Source: Streptomyces kaniharaensis (lineage in GTDB: Bacteria > Actinomycetota > Actinomycetes > Streptomycetales > Streptomycetaceae). Taken from it: a stretch of DNA of 64,000 nt. Shown in pieces: positions 24,768 to 34,307 of this stretch. The notes under the pieces are model-generated. The model had not been told where the DNA came from and searched no databases. It saw only the letters and a program-made list of their open reading frames with translations. The position numbers and the translations under genes were made by a program. Location of the stretch: NCBI RefSeq assembly GCF_009569385.1, contig NZ_WBOF01000004.1:62001-126000 (forward strand). The letters run 5' to 3'. Position 1 is the stretch's first letter, and every line of letters begins with the position of its first letter.

Positions 24768-26298
24768 GCCCCTGTACGCGCCGGGCCAGGCCTCCTACCT
24801 GCCCCAGCAGGTCCCCGTCGCGGGATTCCCCGTCGTGCCCGGCCCGGTGGCCCCGGCCCCGGTGACGGCGCAGAAGCCGGCCGGGGACGGCCGCGTGGTC
24901 TCCCGCAAGTCGCTGTGGGACTGGGAGACCGTCAACAGCCTGCGTGAGGAGCTCAGCCGCCAGATGGCGCCCGAGTTCCAGGCGTACAGGGAGAGCAACA
25001 AGCGGGACATGCCCGCCGACGACGCCGAGCAGCGCGGCTGGGAGATCATCAACGAGCTCGTCGCCCGCTGGGCGGCGGACTTCGCCGCGGCCCGGCAGAT
25101 CTCGCCGGCCGAGTCGGACGAGACCACCCTCGCGCAGGCAGTGTTCGACGCCCAGTTCGCCCACGGCCGTCTCCAGCCTCACCTGGACGACCCGACGGTC
25201 GAGAACATCCTGATCAACGGCTGCGACGACGTGTGGATCGACTACACCGACCGCCCCCGGCAGAAGGTCGACCCCGTCGCGGAGAGCGACGAGGAACTCG
25301 TCGAGTTCCTCCAGATGCTCGCCCGCCGTCACGGCGCCGGCGAGCGGAGCCTGTCCAAGGCCTCGCCGACCCTGGCCCTGCGGCTGTCGGACACCTCGCG
25401 TCTGCAGGCGATGACCGAGTCCACCCCGCGGCCGTACGTGACCATCCGAAAGCAGCGGATCCGCTCCGTCACGCTGGAGGACCTGGTCGAGTACGGCAGC
25501 ATCGACGCCGGGATGATGCACTTCCTCAAGGCCGCCATGGCCGCGGAAAAGAACATCATGATCAGCGGGACCCAGGGCGTCGGCAAGACCACGATGATCA
25601 TCGCGCTGGCCCGTGAGATCGACCCCCAGGAGCGCGTGGGAACGCTTGAGACGGAGTACGAGCTCTTCCTCCACGAGGTCGGGCACCTCAAGCAGGTCGT
25701 CCCGATGGAGGCCCGCGAAGGCAACGGCGAGAGGGTCGACGGCCGCGAGGTCGGCGAGATCGAGATCGCGGACCTCATCGCCCCCTCCCTGCGCATGATG
25801 CTGCGCCGCATGATCGTCGGAGAGGTCCGCTCCCGCGAGATCGTCCCCATGCTCCAGGCGATGTCCGCCGGTGAGGGCGGGTCGCTGTGCACCATCCACA
25901 GCCGCAAGGCCGAGGGCGTCTTCGCGCGCATCGCCCAGCTGTGCATCCAGCACGGCGACGGGATGACCCAGGAGCTGGCCTACCTGATCGCCGGCGCCGC
26001 GCTGGACTTCGTCGTCCACGTCAAGATGATCGACGAGACCCGCCTCGGCGGTAAGAAGGTCCGCTTCGTCGAGCAGATCCTGGAGGTCACCGGCGAGGCC
26101 AGCGAGACCGGTCTTCCGGCCACCAACAAGATCTACGCGCCGCGCCCCGGGTCCCGCGACCCCCGTGCCGTGCCGACCGGTGTCAACCCAGCCTGCCTGG
26201 ACGACCTGGTGCGCGCCGGTTTCAACCCGGAGTGGCTGCGCAACGAGAACGGCAACTGGGGCGGCCCGCTGGAACTGAAGCGGACGGCGGTGGCCTGA
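24754..26298 (+). CDS. CpaF/TadA secretion ATPase
   Basis: A 514-residue VirB11-type ATPase that powers Tad pilus assembly at the inner face of the membrane. Walker A GTQGVGKTT is near residue 271. LIAPSLRMMLRRMIVGEVR forms the Walker B/His-box region, and GGSLCTIHSRKAEGVF follows. An N-terminal domain has HGRLQPHLDDPTVENILING, typical for the family. Length is normal. The start lies inside the CpaE-like gene and its stop overlaps TadB, indicating one transcript. Confidence 0.9.
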   Translation: MQRGKPLYAPGQASYLPQQVPVAGFPVVPGPVAPAPVTAQKPAGDGRVVSRKSLWDWETVNSLREELSRQMAPEFQAYRESNKRDMPADDAEQRGWEIINELVARWAADFAAARQISPAESDETTLAQAVFDAQFAHGRLQPHLDDPTVENILINGCDDVWIDYTDRPRQKVDPVAESDEELVEFLQMLARRHGAGERSLSKASPTLALRLSDTSRLQAMTESTPRPYVTIRKQRIRSVTLEDLVEYGSIDAGMMHFLKAAMAAEKNIMISGTQGVGKTTMIIALAREIDPQERVGTLETEYELFLHEVGHLKQVVPMEAREGNGERVDGREVGEIEIADLIAPSLRMMLRRMIVGEVRSREIVPMLQAMSAGEGGSLCTIHSRKAEGVFARIAQLCIQHGDGMTQELAYLIAGAALDFVVHVKMIDETRLGGKKVRFVEQILEVTGEASETGLPATNKIYAPRPGSRDPRAVPTGVNPACLDDLVRAGFNPEWLRNENGNWGGPLELKRTAVA

Positions 26299-27191
26299 TG
26301 GGTCTGTTGATCGCCGGCTTCGCCGCGCTGTTCCTCATCGGGGGCCTCGTCCTGTTCGTCGTGGGCGTGCGCGGCACCGAGGTGGCCGACCGTCCGGTCA
26401 AGGTCAAGCGCACCCTCCCGCCGAAGACCAAGCGGCTGCGGCAGCTGCAGATCAGCGGCGCCGCCGTCGCCGGCATGCTGACCTGGCTGGTCTCTGGGTG
26501 GCTCCCCTCCGCCCTGCTGGTCGCCGGCGCCGTCTTCTTCCTGCCGTGGCTCATCAACCCGAACAAGGCGGCCAACGAGCAGATCGAGCGGCTGGACGCG
26601 CTCGCCCAGTGGACGAAGCGCCTCTCCGACCTGGTCCGCACCGGTACCGGCATCGAGGAGGCGATCGCGGTGTCGGTCCGCACCGCACCGCGGCCCATCG
26701 AGCGCGAGGTGGCAGACCTGGCGGTGCGCCTGCAGTCACGGGTCGCCGCAGCGGACGCGCTGACCGCGTTCGCGCGGGCGATCGGCGACCCGCGGGCGGA
26801 CCTGGTCGCCGCGGCGCTGCTGCTGCGGATGAAGGACCGCGGGCCCGGCCTGGCGGACGTCCTGTCCGACCTGGCGGCCCGCACCTCCAACGTGGTCCGC
26901 CGCCGCCGCGACGTCGAAGCGGACCGCGCCAAGCACCGCACCACCACCCGCTGGATCTGCGCGATCACCCTGGTCGTGATCGTCGGGTTCTCCTTCAACA
27001 AGGCCTACATCGAGCCCTACGGCACCCCGCTGGGGATGCTCGTCCTGGTCATCCTGATGGCCGCGGTCGTCGCCCTGTTCTGGTGGATGAGCCGCCTCGG
27101 CATGGACAAGCCCCTGCCCGGCTTCATGGAGTACGACGAGCGCGCCGCCGGCTCGGACACCGACCCGGTGCTCGCGGAGGTGGCACGATGA
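26298..27191 (+). CDS. TadB-like pilus platform protein
   Basis: A 297-residue inner-membrane protein with N-terminal helices and the T2SSF-type domain: residues about 100-215 have LAQWTKRLSDLVRTGTGIEEAI and LLLRMKDRGPGLADVLSDLA. Two further membrane helices lie at the end (WICAITLVVIVGF, LGMLVLVILMAAVVALFWW). It fits TadB by order and topology. Coupled to both neighbours by ATGA overlaps. Confidence 0.85.
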   Translation: MGLLIAGFAALFLIGGLVLFVVGVRGTEVADRPVKVKRTLPPKTKRLRQLQISGAAVAGMLTWLVSGWLPSALLVAGAVFFLPWLINPNKAANEQIERLDALAQWTKRLSDLVRTGTGIEEAIAVSVRTAPRPIEREVADLAVRLQSRVAAADALTAFARAIGDPRADLVAAALLLRMKDRGPGLADVLSDLAARTSNVVRRRRDVEADRAKHRTTTRWICAITLVVIVGFSFNKAYIEPYGTPLGMLVLVILMAAVVALFWWMSRLGMDKPLPGFMEYDERAAGSDTDPVLAEVAR

Positions 27192-28084
27192 ACGAACTCA
27201 CCGTCGCCCTGCTGGCCGGCGCCGGCATCGGACTGGGCCTGTTCTTCCTCGTCCGCGAACTGCTGCCCTCCGGACCGGCGCTCGGTCCCGCGCTGGAACG
27301 CCTGCACGGCAAGGCCCAGGCCCCGGTCCGCCGCCGCGACGACAAGCGTCCGCTGATCGAGCGGGTCGGTGACCGGGTCGCCGAGCGGGTCAGGGACTGG
27401 CCCGGTGTCAGCGTCCCGGTCAAGAACCTCAACCTGGTCGGCGACAGCATCGGCGAGTTCTTCGGCAGCAAGGCCCTGCACTTCGTCGTCGGGCTGCTCC
27501 TGCCCTCGTTCTTCTCGCTGGTCGTCACCCTCGCGGGTATCGACCTGCCCTTCTTCCTCACCGGCCTGGCCGGTGTGGCCGCCGGGGTGGGCCTGTGGTT
27601 CCTCCCCGACGCGCAGCTGGCCAAGCGGGCCGCCCAAGCCCGGGCGGAAGCATCACAGGCCGTCATGGCCTACATGGAACTCGCCGCGATGGAGCGCATC
27701 TCCAGCTCCGGCGCCCAGGACACCCTGGAGCGGCCGGCCGAGGTCGGCAACGGCTGGGCCTTCCGCCGCATCCAGGCCGCCCTCGTCCGCGCCCGCCTCG
27801 ACCGGGCACCCGCCTGGGACGCGCTGCGCTCCATCGCCGACGAGCTCGACGTGCCCGCAGCCGGCGACATCGCCGACATCGTGGCCAGCGCCGGAACCGA
27901 CGGCGCCGCGATCTACAGCACCCTGCGCAGCCGGGCCGAGAGCCTGGCCGACGAGCAGGCCGCCGCCGAGCAGGCCCGGGCGAACGCCGCCTCCGAGAGC
28001 CTGATCGTGCCGGTGACCTTGCTGTCCATGGTCCTGCTGGTCTTCTTCGGCTTCCCCTCCGTAGTCCGCATTTTCCTCGTCTGA
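27188..28084 (+). CDS. TadC-like pilus platform protein
   Basis: A 298-residue membrane protein with three or four helices before a T2SSF-like domain (AVMAYMELAAMERISSSGAQ, WDALRSIADELDVPAAGDIADI) and a final helix (PVTLLSMVLLVFFGFPSVVR). The pair TadB-TadC forms the membrane platform on which CpaF acts. Confidence 0.85.
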   Translation: MNELTVALLAGAGIGLGLFFLVRELLPSGPALGPALERLHGKAQAPVRRRDDKRPLIERVGDRVAERVRDWPGVSVPVKNLNLVGDSIGEFFGSKALHFVVGLLLPSFFSLVVTLAGIDLPFFLTGLAGVAAGVGLWFLPDAQLAKRAAQARAEASQAVMAYMELAAMERISSSGAQDTLERPAEVGNGWAFRRIQAALVRARLDRAPAWDALRSIADELDVPAAGDIADIVASAGTDGAAIYSTLRSRAESLADEQAAAEQARANAASESLIVPVTLLSMVLLVFFGFPSVVRIFLV

Positions 28085-28110
28085 ACCGCACTCACAAGGA
28101 GCACATCACC

Positions 28111-28341
28111 ATGAACACCTCTCCCGCTCTGCGCATGGCGGTCACCGCGTACACCGCGCTCGCGCACCTCCTGTCGACCGCCGAGCAGAAGTTCACCGAC
28201 GCCCGCGAGGAGGGCGACCGCGGCGACAACAACATCTCCACGATCATGTGGATCGTCGGCATCGTGGCGTTCGCGGCGATAGCCATCGCCGCGTTCAAGG
28301 TCCTCGGCCAGTCCAAGCTCGACGACATGAAGGGCCTGTAA
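28111..28341 (+). CDS. Flp pilin-like small membrane protein
   Basis: A 76-residue protein with a single hydrophobic helix (TIMWIVGIVAFAAIAIAAFKVL) preceded by a charged segment EEGDRGDNNIS. It sits where the Flp/Fap major pilin is expected. The classic G/XXXXEY processing site is not evident; G-D-R-G-D-N-N before the helix is the nearest equivalent. AAGGAG lies upstream of ATG 28111. Confidence 0.7.
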   Translation: MNTSPALRMAVTAYTALAHLLSTAEQKFTDAREEGDRGDNNISTIMWIVGIVAFAAIAIAAFKVLGQSKLDDMKGL

Positions 28342-28749
28342 GTGGCTCTTCGGGCACTCGCCCGTCGTATCCGGCAGCGGTGGCGGGAGGACGACGGCGA
28401 CGCGAGCCTGCAGATGCTGATCTGTTTTCCCGCCGCCCTGCTGCTGACGTTCATGGTGATCGAGACCTGCAACGTCTACTTCGCCAAGCAGGCCGCCACC
28501 ACCGCGGCCCGCGAGGCCGTCTCCGGTGCTCGCGCCTACGGCAACAGCACCGGAGACGGTGTCGCGCGGGCCAACTCCGTCTTCCAGCGGGTCCACGGCA
28601 CCCTGGTCAACCCCCGTGTGAGCGCCTCCGGTTCCGACGCGAACCGTGTCGTGTTCACCGTCACCGCCAAGGCACCGTCCCTGCTCGGTCTCAGCATCAC
28701 CGTCACCGAGCGCGCCACCGGCCCGGTAGAGAGGTGGACCACCCCGTGA
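28342..28749 (+). CDS. TadE-like minor pilin 1
   Basis: A 135-residue protein. EDDGDASLQMLICFPAALLL is a prepilin-like charged segment followed by a membrane helix. The C-terminal part has extracellular strands (VVFTVTAKAPSLLGLSITV). Starts with GTG directly after the upstream stop and overlaps the next gene. Confidence 0.75.
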   Translation: MALRALARRIRQRWREDDGDASLQMLICFPAALLLTFMVIETCNVYFAKQAATTAAREAVSGARAYGNSTGDGVARANSVFQRVHGTLVNPRVSASGSDANRVVFTVTAKAPSLLGLSITVTERATGPVERWTTP

Positions 28750-29195
28750 CCAGCCGCCTGCGGTTCCTGCGCCGCCTCCGTCGTTGCGACGACGACCGCG
28801 GCAGCGTCGCCATCGAGTTCGTGATGTGGGTCCCCGCCGCGATCCTGTTCCTCGCGATCGCGTTCGTGGCGGGGCGCATCGTCATGGCCGGCAACGCCGT
28901 CGACTCCTCGGCCGCGGCCGCCGCCCGCGAGGCCTCGATCGCCCGCAGTCCCGGTGAGGCGCAGAGCAACGCGCGCGCCGCCGCCGAGGTCGCGCTCTCG
29001 GACCAGAAGCTCAAGTGCGCCAACACCAGCGTCAGCGTGGACACCTCCGGCTTCAGCGCCCCGCTGGGCACCTACGGCGCGGTCACCGTGCGGGTCAGCT
29101 GCACGGTGCAGCTGAACGACCTCGGCTTCTCCATCGGGACCAAGACCGTCCAGTCCAGCTTCACCTCCGTGATCGACAGGTACAGGCAGCGATGA
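28746..29195 (+). CDS. TadE-like minor pilin 2
   Basis: A 149-residue protein with the clear TadE pattern DDRGSVAIEFVMWVPAAILF at the N-terminus, including the Glu at position +5 of the presumed mature pilin. An extracellular domain with two cysteines follows. GTG start in the GTGA overlap. Confidence 0.8.
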   Translation: MTSRLRFLRRLRRCDDDRGSVAIEFVMWVPAAILFLAIAFVAGRIVMAGNAVDSSAAAAAREASIARSPGEAQSNARAAAEVALSDQKLKCANTSVSVDTSGFSAPLGTYGAVTVRVSCTVQLNDLGFSIGTKTVQSSFTSVIDRYRQR

Positions 29196-29644
29196 GCACC
29201 ACCACCTCCGCCTCCCGCCTCGACTGGCTCCGCGACGACCGCGGCTCGCTGTCGATGTGGTGGCTCCTGATGGTCATTCCGATGTTCGTCATGCTCGGCC
29301 TGTGCTTCGACCTCGGCGGGAAGCTGCGCGATGTCGAGCGGGCGGACGCGATCGCCGCCGAGGCCGCTCGCGCCGGCGGCCAGGCCATCGACCCGGCGAA
29401 GGCGATCGCAGGCAAGGCGGTCGTCTTGGACCCCGGCCCCGCTCAGCAGGCGGCCTACCGGTACCTGAACTCCGCCGGCGTCCGCGGCACCGTCACGGTC
29501 AGCGGTGACCGCAAGACCATCAACGTCCACGTCACCATTCAGCACAAGACGATTTTCTTGCAGGTCATCGGCCAGTCCTCGCTCCCCGTCGAGGGTCACG
29601 CCAGCGCTGAGCTCCTGCACGGCATCGGCGCTCCGGAGGGATGA
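29192..29644 (+). CDS. TadG-like pseudopilin
   Basis: A 150-residue protein with DDRGSLSMWWLLMVIPMFVM as prepilin segment and helix, then ADAIAAEAARAGGQAID, a hallmark of TadG-like proteins. Shorter than full TadG with a von Willebrand domain. ATGA overlap with its upstream gene. Confidence 0.75.
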   Translation: MSTTTSASRLDWLRDDRGSLSMWWLLMVIPMFVMLGLCFDLGGKLRDVERADAIAAEAARAGGQAIDPAKAIAGKAVVLDPGPAQQAAYRYLNSAGVRGTVTVSGDRKTINVHVTIQHKTIFLQVIGQSSLPVEGHASAELLHGIGAPEG

Positions 29645-32600
29645 TCCGCGCCATGACACCGACTCGCTCCCACACCGCCCGGCGCCGCCTCCGGGCGGTC
29701 GATGTCGTCCGCGGCCTGGTCAGCCTGGTGGTCCTGATAGCCCTCCTCGCGGGACTGCCCGTGCTGCTGTGGGCCCTCACCGGCGTGCTGCTGCCCGAAG
29801 GGGTGTCACTCGACGAGATCACCTCGCTGCTGACCAGCCACCAGCTGGGCGCGCCGTTCTTCGCCGTCGTCATGGCGATCGGCTGGATCGGCTGGGCCAC
29901 CTTCGCCCTGTCCACCCTGCTGGAGATCCCCGCCCAGTTGCGCGGGCGCCCCACCCTGCGCCTGCCGGCCCTCGGCTTCCAGCAGCGCATGGCCGGCGCC
30001 CTGGTCAGCGGCGTCCTGGTGCTTCTGCCCGTCGGAACCGCCATGGCGGCGCCGGCCTCGGCCGCACCCGTCGTCACGCACTCCCCCACCGCCGTCACCG
30101 CCCCAGCGACCGTGCAGGCGGCCACGACCGCCGACGCCCCGGCCGCCGTGGCGCGCACCACCGATCAGCACCCGGGGACCTACACCGTCGAGGCCCGCGA
30201 CAGCCTGTCGAAGATCGCCCTCAAGCAGCTCGGGGACGCCTCCAGGTGGCGGGAGATCGCCGCGGCCAACGACGGCAAGACCATGGTCGACGGGACGACG
30301 TTCTCCACCCGCAGCGCCCTCCAGCCGGGCTGGAAGCTGGCGATGCCCAAGGACTGGAACCCCACCGACCGCGAGCACCGGGTCCAGCCCGGCGAGACGC
30401 TGTCCTCGATCGCGGAGAAGGAACTCGGCAGCGCCGCCGACTACCCCAAGCTCGCCGAGCTGAACGAGGGAGTGCAGCAGCCGGACGGCCGGACCCTGAC
30501 CGACCCGGACAAGATCTATCCCGGCTGGGAACTGCAGCTGCCGCACACCGCCCAGCCCTCCGGCGACACATCCGCCCCGGCGCAGACCCCGGACGCGGGA
30601 GGGGGCGGTCAGTCCGCCCACGGCACCGAGAACGGCCAGGGCACCGGATCGACCGCCGATACACCCGCGCCCCACACCGGCGACGGCGCGGGCCAGAGCA
30701 GCACCCCGACGGCGGAGCCCACCAAGGAAGCCCCGAAGCCCCCGGCGACCCCGGACACCGGCGCGGACCACAGCCAGCCGGCGGCCACCCCGAGCACCGC
30801 GCCCACCCACCCGCAGGCCGAGCAGCCCCAGACCCCCGCCGCAGCGTCGGCCGACGATGCCGACGAGTCCTCCGTCGTGTCGGTGGTCCTGGCCGTCACC
30901 AGCCTGTTCGCCGCCGCCGTCCTGGCCGTCCTCGGCGGCCGACGCGCGCTCCAGCAACGCCGCCGCCGCCCGCGGCGGCGCATCCCGATGCCGCAGCAGG
31001 CCACCGCCACGGCCGACCTGGAGAAGCAGCTGCGGGCCGCCTCCGACCCCGAGGGCCTCGACCTGGTCGACTTCGCCCTGCGCACCCTGGCTGCCAACTG
31101 CGCCAAGGCCGGCCAGCCGCTCCCGCCACTGGAGGCCGTCCGCGTTACCGCCAAGGGTCTGGAGCTGTACCTGTCGGCGCCGACCCCGCAGATCGCGCCG
31201 TTCACCGAGATGGAGGAAGGCCCGGACCGCTGGTGGTGCCCGGCCCGGGGCGCCCAGCTCCTGGACGAGGACCAGGCCCACGACACCATGCCGCCCTACC
31301 CGGCGCTCGTCAGCCTCGGGGAGACCGAGGAGGGCGAACCCGTGCTCGTCAACCTCGAGTCCATCGGCGCGCTGCGCCTGACCGGCACCGGCACCGACAT
31401 CCACGCCGTCATGCTGGGCATGGCCGTCGAGCTGGCCTCCTCCGGCCTGTCCGACGACACCACGCTGCTCCTGGCCGGCCTCGGCGAAGAACTCGCTGGC
31501 GTCTTCCCCGTCCGTGTCGAGTACCAGGAGGATCTGGCGCAGGCCCTGCCGGAGCTGCGCGCGCACGACGCCCTGCAGCGCCGTGCTCTGGAGGCACGCG
31601 ACCTCGACGATCTCGGCCAGGCCCGCCTGTCCGAAGACGGCGGCGACACCTGGATCCCCAAGGTGCTGATCGCCCCCGCCGCGCCCAGCGGCGACGAGGC
31701 GAAGGCCCTTGTCGATCTGATGTCCTCGCGGCCCCGCACCGCGACCGCGATCGTCACCGAGGCCGGAGACGAGCTCGAGATCCCCGGCGCGTGGACTCTT
31801 CCGGCAGCGCCCGGCAGCCCGGTGCAGCTTCCCGGCCTGGATCTGACGGTCACCCTGCAGAGGCTGGAAGATGAGGCATATCTGCCGCTGGTCCAGCTGC
31901 TCGCCACGGCCGCCCGCACCGACGACGTCCCTGCCCCCGCCTGGACCCACGCGCCCGACGGCACCTCCGTGCCGAACGGCCCGAGTCCCATCCCGCAGCG
32001 AGGCGACTCCGCCCTCGCCCAGGACACGACGGAGGACGGCGCCCACGGCGAGGACACCGCGCTGGAGGACGCCGCCGAGCAGCCGCCCGCCGCTCTGCCG
32101 GCCGCTCCGATCGTGCAGGTGGCGGTCAGCGCCCTGCGGTCCTCCTCGGCCACGGCAGTACCCGACCTCGGTCTCAGCGCCCTGGCGCCCTCAGTCACCG
32201 GCGCGGCGGGCGGCGACCCGCTAGAGGAAGCCGAAGACGGAATCGCACCGGAGGTGGAGGCGTTGCCCAAGGAGCTCTTCGACGAGACGCTCCAGGAGGT
32301 CCTCGACGAACGCGACGACGAGGACGAAGAAGGCGAGGAGCCCGAAGACCTGGACGAGCTCGACGCCGGGCAGGCACCGGAGGGTTCAGCCCTGTCCCCG
32401 GAGGCCCTTGGCCGACCGGAGGTCGACCAGGTCGAGCCGGACACCGCGCGTCCCGTACGTCCGGCCGCCCGGGTCACCGCCGTCACGTCCGGCGTGCTGG
32501 CGGCCCTGAACACGCCGCCGGACCCGCCGGCCGCCCCTCAGATCCGGGTCCTTGGACCCGTCGACGTGATCGGCACCCTCGGCAAGGTCGAGTCGTACCG

Positions 32601-33294
32601 CCGCAACGGGCTCACCGAGATCGCCGCCTGGCTGGCCCTGCACCCGGGCAAGTCCCGCCACGAGCTCGACGAGGCGGTCTGGCCCGGCCAGCGGGTGCGC
32701 GCCGACACCCGCAACACGGCGATCTCCAAGCTGAGGGCGTGGCTCGGCCGCGATCCCCTCCTGGCGGCCGACGACCCGTCCGGCGCCTACCTGCCGACGA
32801 TCAGCGGCGGCATCTATGCCTTCAACGACCAGGTCACCAGCGACTGGCAGCAGTTCCAGGCGTACTACCGGGAAGGGATGCACTACTCCGGCACGGAGGC
32901 CGACACCGCGCTGGCCAACGCGCTGGCGCTCGTTCGCGGCCGGCCGTTCAGCGACATCAACCAGTCCAAGTACGCCTGGGCCGAATACGACATCCAAGAG
33001 ATGATCTCGGCCGTCGTCGACGTCGCGCACGAGCTCGCCACCCGGCGCATGGCGGTGCGCGACTACCGCGCCGCGCTCGCGGCGGCTTCCCGCGGGCTGG
33101 TCTGCGACACGATGAGCGAGCTCCTCTACCGGGACCTGTTCACCGTCTACAGCGAGACCGGTGACCGCCAGGGGATGGAGCGGACGGCTCATCAGCTGAC
33201 GCGCATCGAGATCGAAAGCGGGTCCGATTCCGCGCCCGAGACGGTGGCCCTGATCAACGCGCTGATGGACGCGAACCGCATCGCGTCCGCCTGA
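29641..33294 (+). CDS. Giant LysM-BTAD membrane protein
   Basis: A 1217-residue protein ending the Tad operon. Order: three N-terminal membrane helices (to about residue 130), two LysM domains (TYTVEARDSLSKIALKQLG near 180 and HRVQPGETLSSIAEKELG near 245), and a long Pro/Ala/Thr linker. A further helix (VVSVVLAVTSLFAAAVLAVL, about 410) follows, then a large intracellular region and a BTAD-type DNA-binding/TPR module from about 965 to the end (SYRRNGLTEIAAWLALHPGK, KYAWAEYDIQEMISAVVDVA). It could link cell-wall sensing or pilus anchoring to transcription. ATG at 29653 is an alternative start. Confidence 0.8.
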   Translation: MIRAMTPTRSHTARRRLRAVDVVRGLVSLVVLIALLAGLPVLLWALTGVLLPEGVSLDEITSLLTSHQLGAPFFAVVMAIGWIGWATFALSTLLEIPAQLRGRPTLRLPALGFQQRMAGALVSGVLVLLPVGTAMAAPASAAPVVTHSPTAVTAPATVQAATTADAPAAVARTTDQHPGTYTVEARDSLSKIALKQLGDASRWREIAAANDGKTMVDGTTFSTRSALQPGWKLAMPKDWNPTDREHRVQPGETLSSIAEKELGSAADYPKLAELNEGVQQPDGRTLTDPDKIYPGWELQLPHTAQPSGDTSAPAQTPDAGGGGQSAHGTENGQGTGSTADTPAPHTGDGAGQSSTPTAEPTKEAPKPPATPDTGADHSQPAATPSTAPTHPQAEQPQTPAAASADDADESSVVSVVLAVTSLFAAAVLAVLGGRRALQQRRRRPRRRIPMPQQATATADLEKQLRAASDPEGLDLVDFALRTLAANCAKAGQPLPPLEAVRVTAKGLELYLSAPTPQIAPFTEMEEGPDRWWCPARGAQLLDEDQAHDTMPPYPALVSLGETEEGEPVLVNLESIGALRLTGTGTDIHAVMLGMAVELASSGLSDDTTLLLAGLGEELAGVFPVRVEYQEDLAQALPELRAHDALQRRALEARDLDDLGQARLSEDGGDTWIPKVLIAPAAPSGDEAKALVDLMSSRPRTATAIVTEAGDELEIPGAWTLPAAPGSPVQLPGLDLTVTLQRLEDEAYLPLVQLLATAARTDDVPAPAWTHAPDGTSVPNGPSPIPQRGDSALAQDTTEDGAHGEDTALEDAAEQPPAALPAAPIVQVAVSALRSSSATAVPDLGLSALAPSVTGAAGGDPLEEAEDGIAPEVEALPKELFDETLQEVLDERDDEDEEGEEPEDLDELDAGQAPEGSALSPEALGRPEVDQVEPDTARPVRPAARVTAVTSGVLAALNTPPDPPAAPQIRVLGPVDVIGTLGKVESYRRNGLTEIAAWLALHPGKSRHELDEAVWPGQRVRADTRNTAISKLRAWLGRDPLLAADDPSGAYLPTISGGIYAFNDQVTSDWQQFQAYYREGMHYSGTEADTALANALALVRGRPFSDINQSKYAWAEYDIQEMISAVVDVAHELATRRMAVRDYRAALAAASRGLVCDTMSELLYRDLFTVYSETGDRQGMERTAHQLTRIEIESGSDSAPETVALINALMDANRIASA

Positions 33295-33308
33295 CCGAGC
33301 ACGCGAAA

Positions 33309-33348
33309 GGGGCCTGTCCGAACCGGACTTCCGGTACGGACAGGCCCC
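33309..33348. terminator. Strong hairpin ending the Tad operon
   Basis: GGGGCCTGTCCG pairs exactly with CGGACAGGCCCC, and an inner ACCGGA/TCCGGT stem extends it. It lies between convergent genes and probably works in both directions. Confidence 0.85.
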
Positions 33349-33376
33349 CGACGTTTGGAGTCCTTGCCTAATTCGT

Positions 33377-34030
33377 TCAGGCGTCGGCCGCGAGACTCAG
33401 CGCGGCCACCCGGGCCTGTTCGAGGAGGGGCAGGAAGTCCTCTTGGGAGGCCCCGAGCGTGAGAGGCCGCTCGGATGGGGTGACCAGGTCCCAGCCGTGG
33501 GGCTGGAGACGAACCACGAGACAGGGCTTCGGAAACTGGTCGCCGAAACGCATCGGCCCGGTGCGGGGCGCGATGACGAGCACGTGCAGACCGGCCAGCG
33601 GCACGTCCTGCGATCGCACGGCGCGTACCGCCGCACCGATGCGGTCAAGCTCCCGGGCCACCGCCGCTGTCTCCTCCGGGGTGGACGAGCGCTCCACCCG
33701 CCAGTTGATGTTGACGGGGCCCTTGCCGGGCCTGAAGTCCGGCCAGCTCAGGGAGGGATGCACGCTCTGCATCCACGCGCGCATCGCGGTCCGTTTGTGG
33801 TCCTCGTCCCGTCCACGGCCCCGCTCCGACCACCACCGGAGAACGCCCTCCGTTCCCCCGCGGGCCAGAGCGGCGGCACTCTGGGCCGCCACGATCCGCT
33901 CTTCCAGGGCCGTCACCTCGCGCTCCAGGGCCGTCACCCGGCCGCGTGCGGTCTCGAGCTCGGCGCGCGCGGTGGCGAGTCGCTCACCGAGGCGCACCGG
34001 GTCGTCGGTCGGGTCCGTTGAACCAGCCAT
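33377..34030 (-). CDS. Coiled-coil protein, 217 residues
   Basis: The N-terminal 50 residues form a clear heptad pattern (LATARAELETARGRVTALER, VTALEERIVAAQ). The rest is a compact domain with KRTAMRAWMQSVHPSLSWPD and LHVLVIAPRTGPMRFGDQF. Function unknown. It is expressed from class promoter 7 about 150 bases upstream. Confidence 0.7.
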   Translation of the reverse strand: MAGSTDPTDDPVRLGERLATARAELETARGRVTALEREVTALEERIVAAQSAAALARGGTEGVLRWWSERGRGRDEDHKRTAMRAWMQSVHPSLSWPDFRPGKGPVNINWRVERSSTPEETAAVARELDRIGAAVRAVRSQDVPLAGLHVLVIAPRTGPMRFGDQFPKPCLVVRLQPHGWDLVTPSERPLTLGASQEDFLPLLEQARVAALSLAADA

Positions 34031-34177
34031 CTGCTACTGCCTCTTCTCTTCGGATCGGGTGCCGACCCCGGTCGCCGTTCGGCCGGATTCCGGGCTCAGC
34101 CCGCGACTGTTCGCCAAGAAGGGCACGCCGGCCCGCCTCTGCTCGGCGGGTGGGTCCCCAGGCGGGGTAATAACTAG

Positions 34178-34206
34178 ACATTAAAGCATCTCATAGAGTT
34201 AAGCAA
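34178..34206 (-). promoter_or_regulatory. Class promoter 7, minus strand (TTGCTT-N17-TAATGT)
   Basis: Read on the minus strand: TTGCTT (34206-34201), spacer AACTCTATGAGATGCTT, TAATGT (34183-34178). It drives the gene ending at 33377. Confidence 0.85.
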
Positions 34207-34307
34207 CTCTCATTTGTACTGCACCGCTGCGAAGAGCCGGGCCGTGGAGGCGTCGTCGGCTCCGCCCGCCCGTGGACGCGCGGCGGTGCTCTGCGAGGAT
34301 CGGCGGC

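Noticed and set aside
24754..27191. Conjugative type IV secretion ATPase instead of Tad
   Set aside because: The CpaF-like gene is followed by TadB, TadC and TadE/G-like genes, not by VirB4/VirD4 or FtsK-type transfer genes.
29806..32046. A 746-codon open frame antisense to the LysM-BTAD gene
   Set aside because: It mirrors the third-position GC bias of the plus-strand gene, has Gly/Arg/Gln-rich sequence without motifs, and the plus strand carries clear domains.
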